DNA from: Pleurocapsa minor HA4230-MV1
Lineage (GTDB): Bacteria; Cyanobacteriota; Cyanobacteriia; Cyanobacteriales; Xenococcaceae
Length of the DNA: 64,000 nucleotides
NCBI GenBank assembly: GCA_019359095.1
Contig: JAHHHZ010000026.1
Coordinates: 62,001-126,000 of the forward strand
Direction of reading: 5' to 3'
Within the stretch, counting starts at the first letter, position 1. Each line of letters begins with the position of its first letter. The position numbers and the translations under genes were made by a program. The notes under the pieces were generated by a model. That model had not been told where the DNA came from, ran no database searches, and saw nothing but the letters and a program-made list of their open reading frames with translations. Positions 54,994 through 63,991 of this stretch are shown one piece after another.

Positions 54994-55049
54994 TAAATTA
55001 ATTTAATTCCCATTACTATTGTCAATAATGTAGAGACAAGTAGTAACAA

Positions 55050-55955
55050 CTAATTGGCAATCCGCTCCTTAAAATCAATTAACAACTGCATATTGTCAAT
55101 CATAATATTTTTGAGATCTTGGGTTAGAGGCAATGCTCCTTGTGGACCAAACCATTGGTCAAAAATGGCGACGTATTCTGGCTGCTCATCTAGTACCCCC
55201 TGCATAAACTTGGTGAGGGTATAGTTAACTGTGTTGAGAAATTGAGAGTTATTTTCTGGCACCATACAGGCAATCCCTTCAAAGGAATAATCGCCAACAA
55301 TTTGCCAATTTTGCCGATCTGGAGCGTTTTGAAGCCAGCTTTCTAGTAAAATTCCATCTGAAGCAAAAGCGTCAATTTTTCCCGATCGCAGTGCCGCAAA
55401 ACCTTCTGCGCGATCTTTAAGTAAGACAATCTCAGCTTGAGGTTGAATGGTTCTAATAACCTGTTCGTTGGTAGTTTTAGCTAAAGCACCAATGCGTAAA
55501 TTGACTAGAGACTGGGGATCCCAATACTTATTGCCTCTTTTGGTTAAAAGCCTAGTTCCTGTAGAACCATAGCTAAAAGAAAAATCAATGATGCGATCGC
55601 GCTCCCAAGTAAAGCTGCTAGCATCACAAACTATGTCTACTTCTCCTGAAATCAGTTGAGGAATACGTTTTTTCGGCTCCAAGGCAACTAACTCTAGGTC
55701 GATTTCTTGCTTGTATTCTTGTTCTAACTGACGGGTAATTAATTCTAAAATATCGACGGAATAGCCCACTAGTTCCCCTTGCTCATTACGATAGGCAAAG
55801 GGTAAGGCATCTTTACTTGTACCTGCGGTTAACGTTCCTGTACGAGTTATTTTTTCCGCTACTGATTCCGCTACAGCATTAGGAGTAGCCCAAGTTAGTA
55901 AACCTAGACTGAGAAAACAAATCGCCGTTGATTTTGCCCACAAGTACCGCAACAT
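55050..55955 (-). CDS. amino-acid-type ABC substrate-binding protein (SBP_bac_3)
   Basis: 301 residues. Signal peptide at about 10-30 (AICFLSLGLLTWATPNAVAE). The fold follows the Gln/Glu-type binding proteins: AGTSKDALPFAYRNEQGELV, GYSVDILELITRQLE, ISGEVDIVCDASSFTWERD, RIGALAKTTNEQVI, GFAALRSGKIDAFASDGILL. No permease or ATPase gene is adjacent, so it works with transporters elsewhere or as a sensor. ATG start at 55955. Confidence 0.9.
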   Translation of the reverse strand: MLRYLWAKSTAICFLSLGLLTWATPNAVAESVAEKITRTGTLTAGTSKDALPFAYRNEQGELVGYSVDILELITRQLEQEYKQEIDLELVALEPKKRIPQLISGEVDIVCDASSFTWERDRIIDFSFSYGSTGTRLLTKRGNKYWDPQSLVNLRIGALAKTTNEQVIRTIQPQAEIVLLKDRAEGFAALRSGKIDAFASDGILLESWLQNAPDRQNWQIVGDYSFEGIACMVPENNSQFLNTVNYTLTKFMQGVLDEQPEYVAIFDQWFGPQGALPLTQDLKNIMIDNMQLLIDFKERIAN

Positions 55956-56089
55956 AAATAGTGCCTTTTTTCAATTGGGTTCGTTACAGTGTTAGATCAA
56001 AAATGCCAAAATGCCTAGTTTAGTCACTGTTATTTAAGAATTTTCGCCAAAAATATTATTATTTGTTCATAACTAGAGGAAGAAAAATT

Positions 56090-56464
56090 GTGACTCGAAT
56101 CTTTTTAGCGATCGCTTCAATGTCAGGCGGTATATCAGTAGTATTTGGTGCTTTTGCCAGTCATGCTTTGAAAGATCGTCTAAGCGCTAATTCTTTATCA
56201 ATTTGGGAAACAGGCACTAAATATCAGATGTATCATGCCTTGGCTTTGATGCTGGTAGCCTTGTTGATTTCTCGTTATCCTAATTCGACGTTGTTGACAG
56301 TAGCGGGATATGCCTTCATTGCTGGGGTATTTATCTTTTCTGGTAGTCTTTACGCTTTGACTTTAACGGGAATGAAGTGGCTGGGGGCAATTACACCAAT
56401 TGGGGGAATGGCATTGATTATTGGTTGGCTTTGCTTGGCACTTGCTACCTGGAGAATTGAATGA
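56090..56464 (+). CDS. DUF423 family membrane protein
   Basis: 124 residues from GTG 56090. AGAGGA nine bases upstream supports this start over TTG 56063. Four predicted transmembrane helices with SGGISVVFGAFASHALKDRL and TGTKYQMYHALALMLVALLI. This is the small DUF423 (YwdK-like) family of unknown function, found in many bacteria. Confidence 0.87.
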   Translation: MTRIFLAIASMSGGISVVFGAFASHALKDRLSANSLSIWETGTKYQMYHALALMLVALLISRYPNSTLLTVAGYAFIAGVFIFSGSLYALTLTGMKWLGAITPIGGMALIIGWLCLALATWRIE

Positions 56465-56622
56465 AGAAATGGTTAAGGTAACTCTAAAGAGAGATAATCC
56501 ATCAGGATGGTGAAAACTAGCTGTAGAATCTTACATAGATTATCGAGCCAACAAGATATTTATCAGGTATTTTCTCAGTCTTTTTAATCGATCAGCTCTA
56601 AAGTTTTTAGCAAATCCAGATT

Positions 56623-57756
56623 ATGCGCATTGCCTTATTTACCGAAACGTTTTTGCCCAAGGTTGATGGTATCGTTACCCGTTTACGCCACACCATTGAA
56701 CATCTTGAACGTAATGGCGATCGCGTCCTCGTAGTTGCTCCTGAAGGAGGATTAACAGAATATAAGGGAGCAAAAGTCTATGGTATCCCAGGGATGCCTT
56801 TACCGTTATATCCTGAATTGAAGTTGGCTTTACCTCCTTTGGGGACTAAAAATGCGATCGAGGAATTCCAGCCCGATTTGATTCACGTCGTTAATCCTGC
56901 GTTTCTGGGGGTAGGAGGGATTTACTATGCCAAAACAATGAATATACCTCTAGTAGCTTCCTATCATACCCATTTGCCACAATATCTCCATCATTACGGT
57001 TTAGGGGCATTAGAAGGACTGCTGTGGGAATTATTAAAAGCGGCTCATAATAAAGCGCGGTTAAATCTTTGCACCTCCAGCGCCATGGTGAAAGAATTGA
57101 TAGATCATGGTATTGAGCGAGTAGATCTCTGGCAAAGAGGGGTAGATACCGAAATGTTTCAACCTCATTTGGCTTCGATGCCAATGCGATCGCGTCTGAC
57201 TCAAGGAAATCCTCAAGATCCACTGTTGCTCTATGTTGGTCGAGTTTCCGCCGAAAAACAGATCGATCAAATCAAACCAGTTTTAGAAGCAATTCCCCAG
57301 GCTCGTTTAGCAATTGTGGGGGATGGCCCCAGCAGAGAAACCTTAGAAGCTCACTTTGCGGGGACTAAAACAAATTTTGTCGGTTATCTCGAAGGACTAG
57401 AATTAGCTGCTGCGTTTGCTTCGGCTGATGCCTTTGTCTTTCCCTCGCGCACCGAAACTTTAGGCTTAGTGTTGCTAGAGGCTATGGCTGCGGGTTGTCC
57501 TGTGGTGGCTGCTCGCTCTGGCGGTATTCCTGATATTGTTACTGATGGAGTCAACGGTTATTTATTTGAACCAGACGATCCCCAGGGAGCAATTATCGCC
57601 ACTAAATCTTTATTAGCAGCCACTCAAGCTCGGGAAGAATTGCGCCGTAATGCTCGTTATGAAGCTGAACAGTGGGGTTGGGCTGCTGCCACCCAACAAC
57701 TACAAAGTTACTATCGCAGCGTTCTTCAAGCTGAATATGGAGTTTCGGCTGCTTAA
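56623..57756 (+). CDS. sqdX: sulfoquinovosyldiacylglycerol synthase
   Basis: 377-residue GT4-type glycosyltransferase that moves sulfoquinovose from UDP-sulfoquinovose to diacylglycerol, making the thylakoid sulfolipid SQDG. The N-terminus MRIALFTETFLPKVDGIVTR, YHTHLPQYLHHYGLG, LWQRGVDTEMFQP and the GT-B donor site FPSRTETLGLVLLEAMAAG are diagnostic of SqdX/SQD2. ATG start at 56623. No sqdB is adjacent. Confidence 0.92.
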   Translation: MRIALFTETFLPKVDGIVTRLRHTIEHLERNGDRVLVVAPEGGLTEYKGAKVYGIPGMPLPLYPELKLALPPLGTKNAIEEFQPDLIHVVNPAFLGVGGIYYAKTMNIPLVASYHTHLPQYLHHYGLGALEGLLWELLKAAHNKARLNLCTSSAMVKELIDHGIERVDLWQRGVDTEMFQPHLASMPMRSRLTQGNPQDPLLLYVGRVSAEKQIDQIKPVLEAIPQARLAIVGDGPSRETLEAHFAGTKTNFVGYLEGLELAAAFASADAFVFPSRTETLGLVLLEAMAAGCPVVAARSGGIPDIVTDGVNGYLFEPDDPQGAIIATKSLLAATQAREELRRNARYEAEQWGWAAATQQLQSYYRSVLQAEYGVSAA

Positions 57757-57852
57757 AGCGAAAAATGCTATTCAATGTAAGACGCTTGGTGTGAATTAGC
57801 TTCGTTTAAATTAACTAGCTTTTAGCTAAAAATAAATCACTATAACGGAGTG

Positions 57853-57891
57853 TATGCTAAAGCACTAGCTTCGCGTCGTCCTTTAGGATAA
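57853..57891. repeat. GCTAAAGCAC / CCTTTAGGAT repeat
   Basis: Another copy of the dispersed element, arranged TGCTAAAGCACTAGCTTCGC followed by GTCGTCCTTTAGGATA. It lies just upstream of the interrupted DUF1493 gene. Confidence 0.7.
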
Positions 57892-58088
57892 TTTTTAATT
57901 CACATTAGGCGTATTGTACAAAAATATTAATTTAAATATGAGGTCTCTCGAAGTTGAAGAACAAGTGAAGTTGTTTATATCGCAAAAAACAGAAACTAAA
58001 TTAGAAAAAATTTCTCTGCAAAGTGAATTAGCAAAAGACTTCGGCGTTGATGGTGATGATGCAGTTGAACTAATGCAAAATTTCTCCC

Positions 58089-59356
58089 CTCACGGGGTGA
58101 CAAACAGTTCAAAAAGATGAAAGGATAAGCATTTTCGCCCTGATACCCTGTTGATAAAAAGGGAGCTTATTAGGAGTAAGTATCATTAACTGCACAACCC
58201 AATTATCACACATTTGGAAAGCTTTAACCCACAAGCTGCCATACAAACCTATCCAGAAATTACTGTGCCTTTTGTCTTTTCGCAAATTTTCTCTCAATCT
58301 ACAAATATATTTTGTTAATCCCTTGAAGCCAATCACTTGACCTTTTTTGACAGCACAAGTATAAGCAATAGCTATCAGTAAAATTAGAGATAATAAACGC
58401 TCATCTTTGCCTTGACATTGTTCCAAGTTGTAACCACCTGTTTTACAATCTTTAAACATTGCTTCGATTCCCATACGTTTTTTATAAGCTTTAATTGTTT
58501 GTTTTAAGCAGGATAAATTATTGATTAAATACCACCCCTCATTTTTCTTCTTTCCTTTGGTTGCTTTACTCCAATAAAAAGCAACATTTACCAAGCGCCA
58601 TACCTACTTGTTTAGTAAATTTAACTTGTTTCAAATAAAAAGATGTTCCTGGCTTTAATCCTAAAGATATTAGTTGCTGACAATCTTTGCCTTCTGGTTG
58701 GATGTATTTATTACTTTTAGTTCTTAGAACGTATTTAACACCTTGTTTTGATAGCCAGTCAGCCAGATTGATATTCCCAAATTCACGGTCGCCAATTACG
58801 ACTACTTGATATCCTTTTAATAATCTCAAGGTTGACTTTAGTAATCTCTTTTGTTCAGCAATATTACTATTCCCTTTCTTATCTAGTAACATCCAATTTA
58901 ATGGAATGGCTCTTTTATTTTTAATTAGACTAGCTACGAACAAATTTCGTTCTTGCCATCTAGTTCTATCAATAGCTAAATAGCAAACTCTTTTTGTTTT
59001 TTGATTGATTTTCAACCACTTTTTAATTATGGGAAACCACATACATCTGGTTGTTAACTGTGGTAAAACTAAAAATCTTTGAATATGGCGACGACGACTC
59101 TGATATTTGATTGGAATCGGTAAGATAGCCGCTAATTTCTCTATTTGAATGGTTCTATAGCTCTGTAATATCAAAACAATTATTCTTAGAGTTGCATACT
59201 GTCTGGGAGTTAATAATTGCGAGATGCATTTGTGATAAAATTCTGGCAACATTTTTATTTGGGGGTCTTTCAACTTATCTTGACCCCTTTTTTCTACCAT
59301 TTCACTGCTACACCCTACTGTTTATCTTCCTTTTTAGTCCTTTGTCACCCCATGAG
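58089..59356. mobile_element. IS4-family insertion sequence, 1268 bp
   Basis: The left end CTCACGGGGTGACAAA (58089-58104) and the reverse complement of the right end, CTCATGGGGTGACAAA, form a 16-bp terminal inverted repeat with one mismatch. The flanking ATTTCTCCC occurs at 58080-58088 and 59357-59365, a 9-bp target duplication. The transposase is on the minus strand in two overlapping frames. It inserted into a DUF1493 gene. The clean target duplication points to a recent event. Confidence 0.93.
58109..59300 (-). pseudogene. IS4-family transposase, frameshifted
   Basis: ORF A covers 59300-58566 (244 aa) and ORF B 58594-58109 (161 aa, first codon TTG). They overlap by 29 bp in the +1 frame. 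DDE residues: Asp in CYLAIDRTRWQ, Asp in VVIGDREFGNIN, and the Glu in the IS4 Y-(2)-R-(3)-E-(6)-K motif YKKRMGIEAMFKDCK in ORF B. Joining near GMALG / VNVAFYWSKA rebuilds a normal ~395-residue enzyme. This could be a point insertion that kills the enzyme or, less likely, programmed +1 frameshifting. Confidence 0.85.
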
Positions 59357-59617
59357 ATTTCTCCCAAAGATTTCAAGTAGATTTATCAACATTTGAATTT
59401 AATAAATATTTTGGTATGGAAGCTGGATTTAATCCGATTATATGGATTATTTCAGTATTATTAAATGCTCCCATATCTAACTTGGAACCATTAACCGTTC
59501 AAGATTTAGTTAATTCGGCAATGGCGAAAAGGTGGATTGAAAAATAAACTTCTTAAGCTTGAATGGGAAGATGATGACAAGTCTGTTTATATATTCCTCT
59601 AGTGCGATCGCCGATCT

Positions 59618-59728
59618 GTAGTAGCACGTCTAGACTAAAATGCTGGGTTAATAAAATCTTAAAATGTTTGTCTACATTCAAGAGGCGCAATATTTTTACC
59701 CAACAAATTAATGTAGACGCGCTACTAC
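59618..59728. mobile_element. MITE-like element, 111 bp
   Basis: The terminal 15-mers GTAGTAGCACGTCTA (59618-59632) and TAGACGCGCTACTAC (59714-59728) are inverted repeats with one mismatch. The interior carries shorter inverted pairs such as TGGGTTAATAAAAT and ATTTTTACCCA. No ORF of its own. No clear target duplication was seen. A short plus-strand ORF crossing it is not believed. Confidence 0.6.
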
Positions 59729-59780
59729 TAGTGATGATAGTAATTTATATCGCTAGGGTATTAACTTTGATGGCTTATTT

Positions 59781-60008
59781 TCAAGCAGATTGTTGAGTTC
59801 GGTAGGATTTCGTTTCAGCAAGCAAACGTCTAATTAAATTACCTTTATTAATTCCCTGCTTTTCTGCTTCTTGACTAATCCAAGCTTCCAAACTAAGTGG
59901 CAATCTTACTCCAATTGGTTTCCCCAAAGGTTCATTGTTAGGAGAAGTAAATTGACCTTTGTTTCTGGGCGATTTGGATACTTGTTCAAATCCTTTGTTG
60001 GCTGGCAT
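59781..60008 (-). CDS. small RHH/CopG-like protein
   Basis: 75 residues from ATG 60008; an upstream ATG at 60029 would add seven. A Lys/Asn/Pro-rich N-terminus (about 1-30) precedes GKPIGVRLPLSLEAWISQEA and KQGINKGNLIRRLLAETKSY, which fit a ribbon-helix-helix DNA-binding fold. Possibly an antitoxin-type or autonomous regulator; no toxin gene is adjacent. Similar small proteins are common in cyanobacteria. Confidence 0.6.
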   Translation of the reverse strand: MPANKGFEQVSKSPRNKGQFTSPNNEPLGKPIGVRLPLSLEAWISQEAEKQGINKGNLIRRLLAETKSYRTQQSA

Positions 60009-60225
60009 TTCTATCTCTCTACTCTCCACAGTCGTAACTAAAACTTATTGGGATAATTTTTTGGATTAATTTTTATAAACAAGTAACTTATAGCTTTCTA
60101 TTTCCACGTTAACGCGGTATATTAACTAGGTAAGTATTAAATAAATTTGTTGAAGCGATCGCTCCTTATAAATTCTTGGAGGAATTCAAGCGATCGCCTG
60201 TCATTAAAAAATCACAGATTTAACC

Positions 60226-60975
60226 ATGACTAATTATCTATCAAGTTTAAACCAAACAAGCTCACGCAGACAACCATCGCACCGAAGCCCAACAAATCTT
60301 CAAGCAGGACAAAAAGTTTACCTCCACGGCGACACCGAATACACAGGAACGCTAATTCGATCAATCGAGCGAACCTATCCCCAGAAATGGACAGTAGAGC
60401 TAGATGCTGGCGGTTACGAAGCCGTTAACCTAGAACGCATATCCCTAATCCAATCCCAGTCATCAAGTGCGATCGAGGCAAATCTAGAAATCCCCTTTGG
60501 CGATGAACCCCAAGCAACTATCTCGCAACTTGAAAAAGAAATCATCGCCCTTAAAACAGAAGTCCATAAACTGAGACAAGAAAACGAAATCATCAAAAAA
60601 GACCTAGAACAAGCCAAACAAATCATTCGTAGAGCAAAAGATATTTCGCCGATCATGCGCCTTAGTCTCCAACGAGTCATGAGATTAGCCCATCAAGCCT
60701 GCATGGATGTAAAACGCACCGTCGGTGGCTGGATTCTGAAGATGGGAGACAAAGCCCGTAAGTTTCGCCGTCTTGCTGATATCTGGGATATTCTTTCTCA
60801 AGACGATTTCTACTTGAGCGATATTTTCCCTGAAGATAAATTAATTGCTCTAGACCTAATTCTGCCAGCCCGTCTGCCAAAAAGACCAATGCCAGCTGAG
60901 AAAACAACCTTCCCTTTAATCAGACCTGAAGATGTGCTGAGGAGGCGTACCATGAAATTAGTCAAATGTTCGTGA
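60226..60975 (+). CDS. unknown cyanobacterial protein with coiled coil
   Basis: 249 residues, no membrane helices. An N-terminal segment (about 25-75, LQAGQKVYLHGDTEYTGTLI) looks like a small beta-barrel. A coiled coil (about 95-140, LEKEIIALKTEVHKLRQENE) and a C-terminal basic-then-acidic domain (about 145-249, LQRVMRLAHQACMDVKRTVG, GWILKMGDKARKFRRL) follow. No family was recognised. The build suggests a nucleic-acid or scaffold role, but that is guesswork. ATG start at 60226. Confidence 0.7.
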   Translation: MTNYLSSLNQTSSRRQPSHRSPTNLQAGQKVYLHGDTEYTGTLIRSIERTYPQKWTVELDAGGYEAVNLERISLIQSQSSSAIEANLEIPFGDEPQATISQLEKEIIALKTEVHKLRQENEIIKKDLEQAKQIIRRAKDISPIMRLSLQRVMRLAHQACMDVKRTVGGWILKMGDKARKFRRLADIWDILSQDDFYLSDIFPEDKLIALDLILPARLPKRPMPAEKTTFPLIRPEDVLRRRTMKLVKCS

Positions 60976-61087
60976 ACGCAAAGCGATTTAACTGCTTAAT
61001 TCATGACTAAGATTTGACTGTACAGCCAGTGGTAGCTTCAATTCTGAAGTGGAGTATCATTCTGGAGCGGTTTACATCGGACTTTTG

Positions 61088-62194
61088 ATGATTTACGTCT
61101 ATAGCGAGCTACAGTCAGGATTTCGTTGGTTAAGGCAGTATAGCGGTGCAAGTCCCAGTTTTGCTTGTGTTCTGGGTTTTACAGAGACAGGACTAATCCC
61201 AGGAATTTCCGCCGCAGGAGCAACGCCACAAGCTCGTGAATATACGGCGATCGCTGATGCGGAATTTTTAGCCAAGGGAGTGCAGCCAGATTATCAGCAC
61301 CCTTTACCAATTCTGACAGCAGGAGTCTCTCCTACTTTTATTTCTCGCGCCGTGGTTGAAGCTTTAAATATCCCAACCTATATTTTTAACGCAGGTTTAC
61401 CCCACCCCCCTACCGTGGATACAGTCGACCTATCAGGAGTTGTGGCTAAATGCCTTTCTTCTAGTCAAGCAATGCCGTTGCCGAAGGTACAACATTTATT
61501 TAGTCAAGGCTTAGAGTGGGGCGATAAGCTAGCGCAGACGGCTGATTATTTAATTATTGGAGAATGTGTCGTTGGGGGGACAACTACAGCCCTAGCTCTG
61601 TTAACCGCTTTAGGCATCGAAGCTCAAGGAATGGTTAATAGTAGTCATCCTCGCTGTAATCATCAGCAGAAATGGTCAGTCGTGGAAACTGGCTTATCAA
61701 AGCTAGATCTAGATCGATCTGATGATCCTTTAGCCTTAGTGGCAGCCATTGGCGATCCGATGCAGATCGTCGTCGCGGGAATGGCGATCGCTGCTAGCCG
61801 TCGGATTGGTGTGATGTTGGCGGGGGGAACGCAAATGCTCGCGGTATTTGCCTTAATCAAAGCGATCGCTGAGTATCATCAACTCTCGACTCGGCTATCT
61901 CAAATCGTTGTGGGGACAACTCGTTGGGTAAGCGAAGATCCCACAGGTAATACGGTAGGGTTGGCAAAACTTGTTGGTGGAGTCCCCTTGCTTGCTACTG
62001 GCTTAAGCTTCTCCACTTCAAGATATCCCAGCTTACGGGCTTATACCCAGGGATATGTTAAAGAAGGGGTTGGTGCAGGAGGCTGCGCGATCGCGACTCA
62101 CCTCAAACAAAATTGGACTTCCACTCAATTACTCACTGTCATTGAAAGTTCATTTGCTCGTTATCGTAGTTTAAGAATGAATTCTATAGGTTAA
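61088..62194 (+). CDS. CobT-family (TIGR00303) phosphoribosyltransferase-like protein
   Basis: 368 residues from ATG 61088. A GTG at 61049 is in frame, but family N-termini resemble MIYVYSELQSG. Landmarks are FACVLGFTETGLIPGISAAG, GECVVGGTTTALALLTALG, HPRCNHQQKW and MLAGGTQMLAVFALI, typical of the nicotinate-nucleotide:dimethylbenzimidazole phosphoribosyltransferase-like branch in cyanobacteria. Cyanobacteria mostly make pseudocobalamin with adenine, so the true base substrate may differ. The 3' end overlaps the convergent coiled-coil gene by 24 bp. Confidence 0.88.
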   Translation: MIYVYSELQSGFRWLRQYSGASPSFACVLGFTETGLIPGISAAGATPQAREYTAIADAEFLAKGVQPDYQHPLPILTAGVSPTFISRAVVEALNIPTYIFNAGLPHPPTVDTVDLSGVVAKCLSSSQAMPLPKVQHLFSQGLEWGDKLAQTADYLIIGECVVGGTTTALALLTALGIEAQGMVNSSHPRCNHQQKWSVVETGLSKLDLDRSDDPLALVAAIGDPMQIVVAGMAIAASRRIGVMLAGGTQMLAVFALIKAIAEYHQLSTRLSQIVVGTTRWVSEDPTGNTVGLAKLVGGVPLLATGLSFSTSRYPSLRAYTQGYVKEGVGAGGCAIATHLKQNWTSTQLLTVIESSFARYRSLRMNSIG

Positions 62195-62548
62195 TAATTG
62201 TTCTTCCAATGCTGCGATCCGATTGTATGCTGCGGTAAGCTGTGCTGTTAGACGGCGAATTTGAGTATCTGGAGCAAGATTATCGCTGTTAGAGCTTGTA
62301 CTACTAGTACTACTATTGTCATCCACCAAAATATCTTTGTGAGTTAGCTGATATTCTGATTCATTAGCTTGTCTGGCAAATTTATTGGAGCTTGAAGTAA
62401 AACTAGGCAAAGAATAAGACTCTTGTTGAACGCGCTGGGGAGACTGGCTACTCAAACCTTTAACCTGAGTCCCAATTTCCTCAATTAGCTGATGTAAGCA
62501 ATCTATCTTTTCACGCAATTCGCTGATCTGTATTTGTAATGTATCCAT
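62171..62548 (-). CDS. coiled-coil hypothetical protein
   Basis: 125 residues. N-terminal (about 3-30, LQIQISELREKIDCLHQLIE) and C-terminal (about 92-118, RRLTAQLTAAYNRIAALEEQ) coiled coils flank a Ser/Asn/Gln-rich middle. No family recognised and no membrane segment. ATG start at 62548. Its last 24 bases overlap the end of the CobT-family gene. Confidence 0.7.
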   Translation of the reverse strand: MDTLQIQISELREKIDCLHQLIEEIGTQVKGLSSQSPQRVQQESYSLPSFTSSSNKFARQANESEYQLTHKDILVDDNSSTSSTSSNSDNLAPDTQIRRLTAQLTAAYNRIAALEEQLLTYRIHS

Positions 62549-62803
62549 ATAGTTTTAAGTAATTAATTGGCAGATAATTGATCTGCTCTCATGCTAGAAG
62601 AATTGTTCTAAATAATCACGACTATTCCTGATTCATTTAACAATTGCTCAACTTATTTTGATAAAGATTTTAATCTTAGTCAAAACCATGAATTTCAAGG
62701 CATAATTGCCTTAAATCGCTGAATAAATAGGTATATTGTTGAAGAAAAAAGTATCTATTTTTCCCAGTAAATGTACTCTCATTTTTTTTGTTCAGAACAC
62801 TTA

Positions 62804-63991
62804 ATGAACTACCAGTTATCGCGCCGTTATTTTCTCCGCTCTAGTGCTACTCTGGCTTTATCGCAATTACTCTCAGGCTGTGGTGGTCAAGCAACGGCAC
62901 AAATCTTACTTTTAGAAAACTCTATACCTTTACAATCTATCAGAGATTTTAATAAATCATTATCTCAAAATCAAAAAATTGAATTCAAACCTCAAACCCA
63001 AATTTCCCAAATCTTTGATTCACTTTACACTTTACGGCACTATAAAAAGCCAGATCAAAAAATTAAAAATGCTCTCGATAAAATCTTGAACAAGGTTGAA
63101 GTTTATCCTAGTTTGACTACTTTAGGAGATGCGTGGTTATCGACAGCAATTAAACAGAATTTGATTCAACCTTTGTCGAGTAAATCTTTGCCTAATTGGC
63201 ATAAATTACCCAAAACTTGGCAAAAATTAGTACAGCGTAATGCTCAAGGAGATTTAGCAGATAATGGTGCGATTTATGGCGCACCTTATCGCTGGGGAAG
63301 TACGGTAATTGCTTATCGCCGCGATAAACTCGAATCATTAAATATCACTATTAAAGATTGGCAAGATCTTTGGCTGCCAGAATTGCGCGATCGCATTTCT
63401 TTATTAGATTCACCTAGAGAAGTGATTGGCTTAACTTTAAAGAAACTAGGACAGTCTTACAATCTAAATAATTTAGATACTGTAAGTAATTTAAAAACTG
63501 AATTATTAGCTCTTCAGAAACAGACAAAGTTGTATAGTTCAGATCACTATCTCGAACCCTTGGTTTTGGGTGATACTTGGGCTGCTTTGGCTTGGTCAAC
63601 GGATATCTTGCCCTTACTTAAACGTTATCCTGAGATTAAATTTGTGATTCCTCAGTCGGGAACATCTCTCTGGGCAGATCTTTGGGTTAAGCCTCAATTA
63701 CCTCAAGCTTTATTAACCAGCGATCGCGCAGAGCAGTTTAAGATTGTCTCAGAATGGATCGACTTTTGCTGGCAACCGAAAACAGCAAAACAAATATCTT
63801 TATTCACCGATGGCATTTCGCCCATCTTAGCTACTTTACCGCGCCAGGAAATACCCCAAGATCTTCAAGACAATGTTTTTGTTAATTCAGCAATTTTGAA
63901 TTCCGACAAAAGCGAGTTTTTATTACCCCTCAAGCCTGAAACAGAGCAGCAATATCGGGATTTATGGCTTAAAGTTAGACAGTCTTTGTAA
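62804..63991 (+). CDS. extracellular solute-binding protein with twin-arginine signal
   Basis: 395 residues from ATG 62804, better than ATG 62771. A Tat motif SRRYFLRSSATLALSQLLSG is followed by a Cys, so it may be a lipoprotein. The body resembles ABC polyamine/iron-type binding proteins: YGAPYRWGSTVIAYRRDKLE, GDTWAALAWSTDILPLLKRY, FVIPQSGTSLWADLWV, SEWIDFCWQPK. Ligand unknown; no permease genes are visible before the window ends. Confidence 0.87.
   Translation: MNYQLSRRYFLRSSATLALSQLLSGCGGQATAQILLLENSIPLQSIRDFNKSLSQNQKIEFKPQTQISQIFDSLYTLRHYKKPDQKIKNALDKILNKVEVYPSLTTLGDAWLSTAIKQNLIQPLSSKSLPNWHKLPKTWQKLVQRNAQGDLADNGAIYGAPYRWGSTVIAYRRDKLESLNITIKDWQDLWLPELRDRISLLDSPREVIGLTLKKLGQSYNLNNLDTVSNLKTELLALQKQTKLYSSDHYLEPLVLGDTWAALAWSTDILPLLKRYPEIKFVIPQSGTSLWADLWVKPQLPQALLTSDRAEQFKIVSEWIDFCWQPKTAKQISLFTDGISPILATLPRQEIPQDLQDNVFVNSAILNSDKSEFLLPLKPETEQQYRDLWLKVRQSL

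Larger units (their letters stand above)
57938..59547 (+). pseudogene. DUF1493-like gene split by an insertion sequence
   Basis: Part 1 runs from ATG 57938 to the insertion at 58088: SLEVEEQVKLFISQKTETKL, then FGVDGDDAVELMQNFS, an acyl-carrier-like N-terminus. Part 2 resumes after the IS at 59366: FQVDLSTFEFNKYFGMEAGF, then LEPLTVQDLVNSAMAKRWIE, ending TAA 59547. Removing the IS and one 9-bp copy restores one frame of about 113 residues. This matches DUF1493, small proteins related to acyl carrier proteins. It is inactivated in this genome. Confidence 0.85.

Noticed and set aside
59602-59796. 64-codon ORF across the MITE-like element
   Set aside because: Coding potential is explained by the inverted-repeat DNA; no conserved features.
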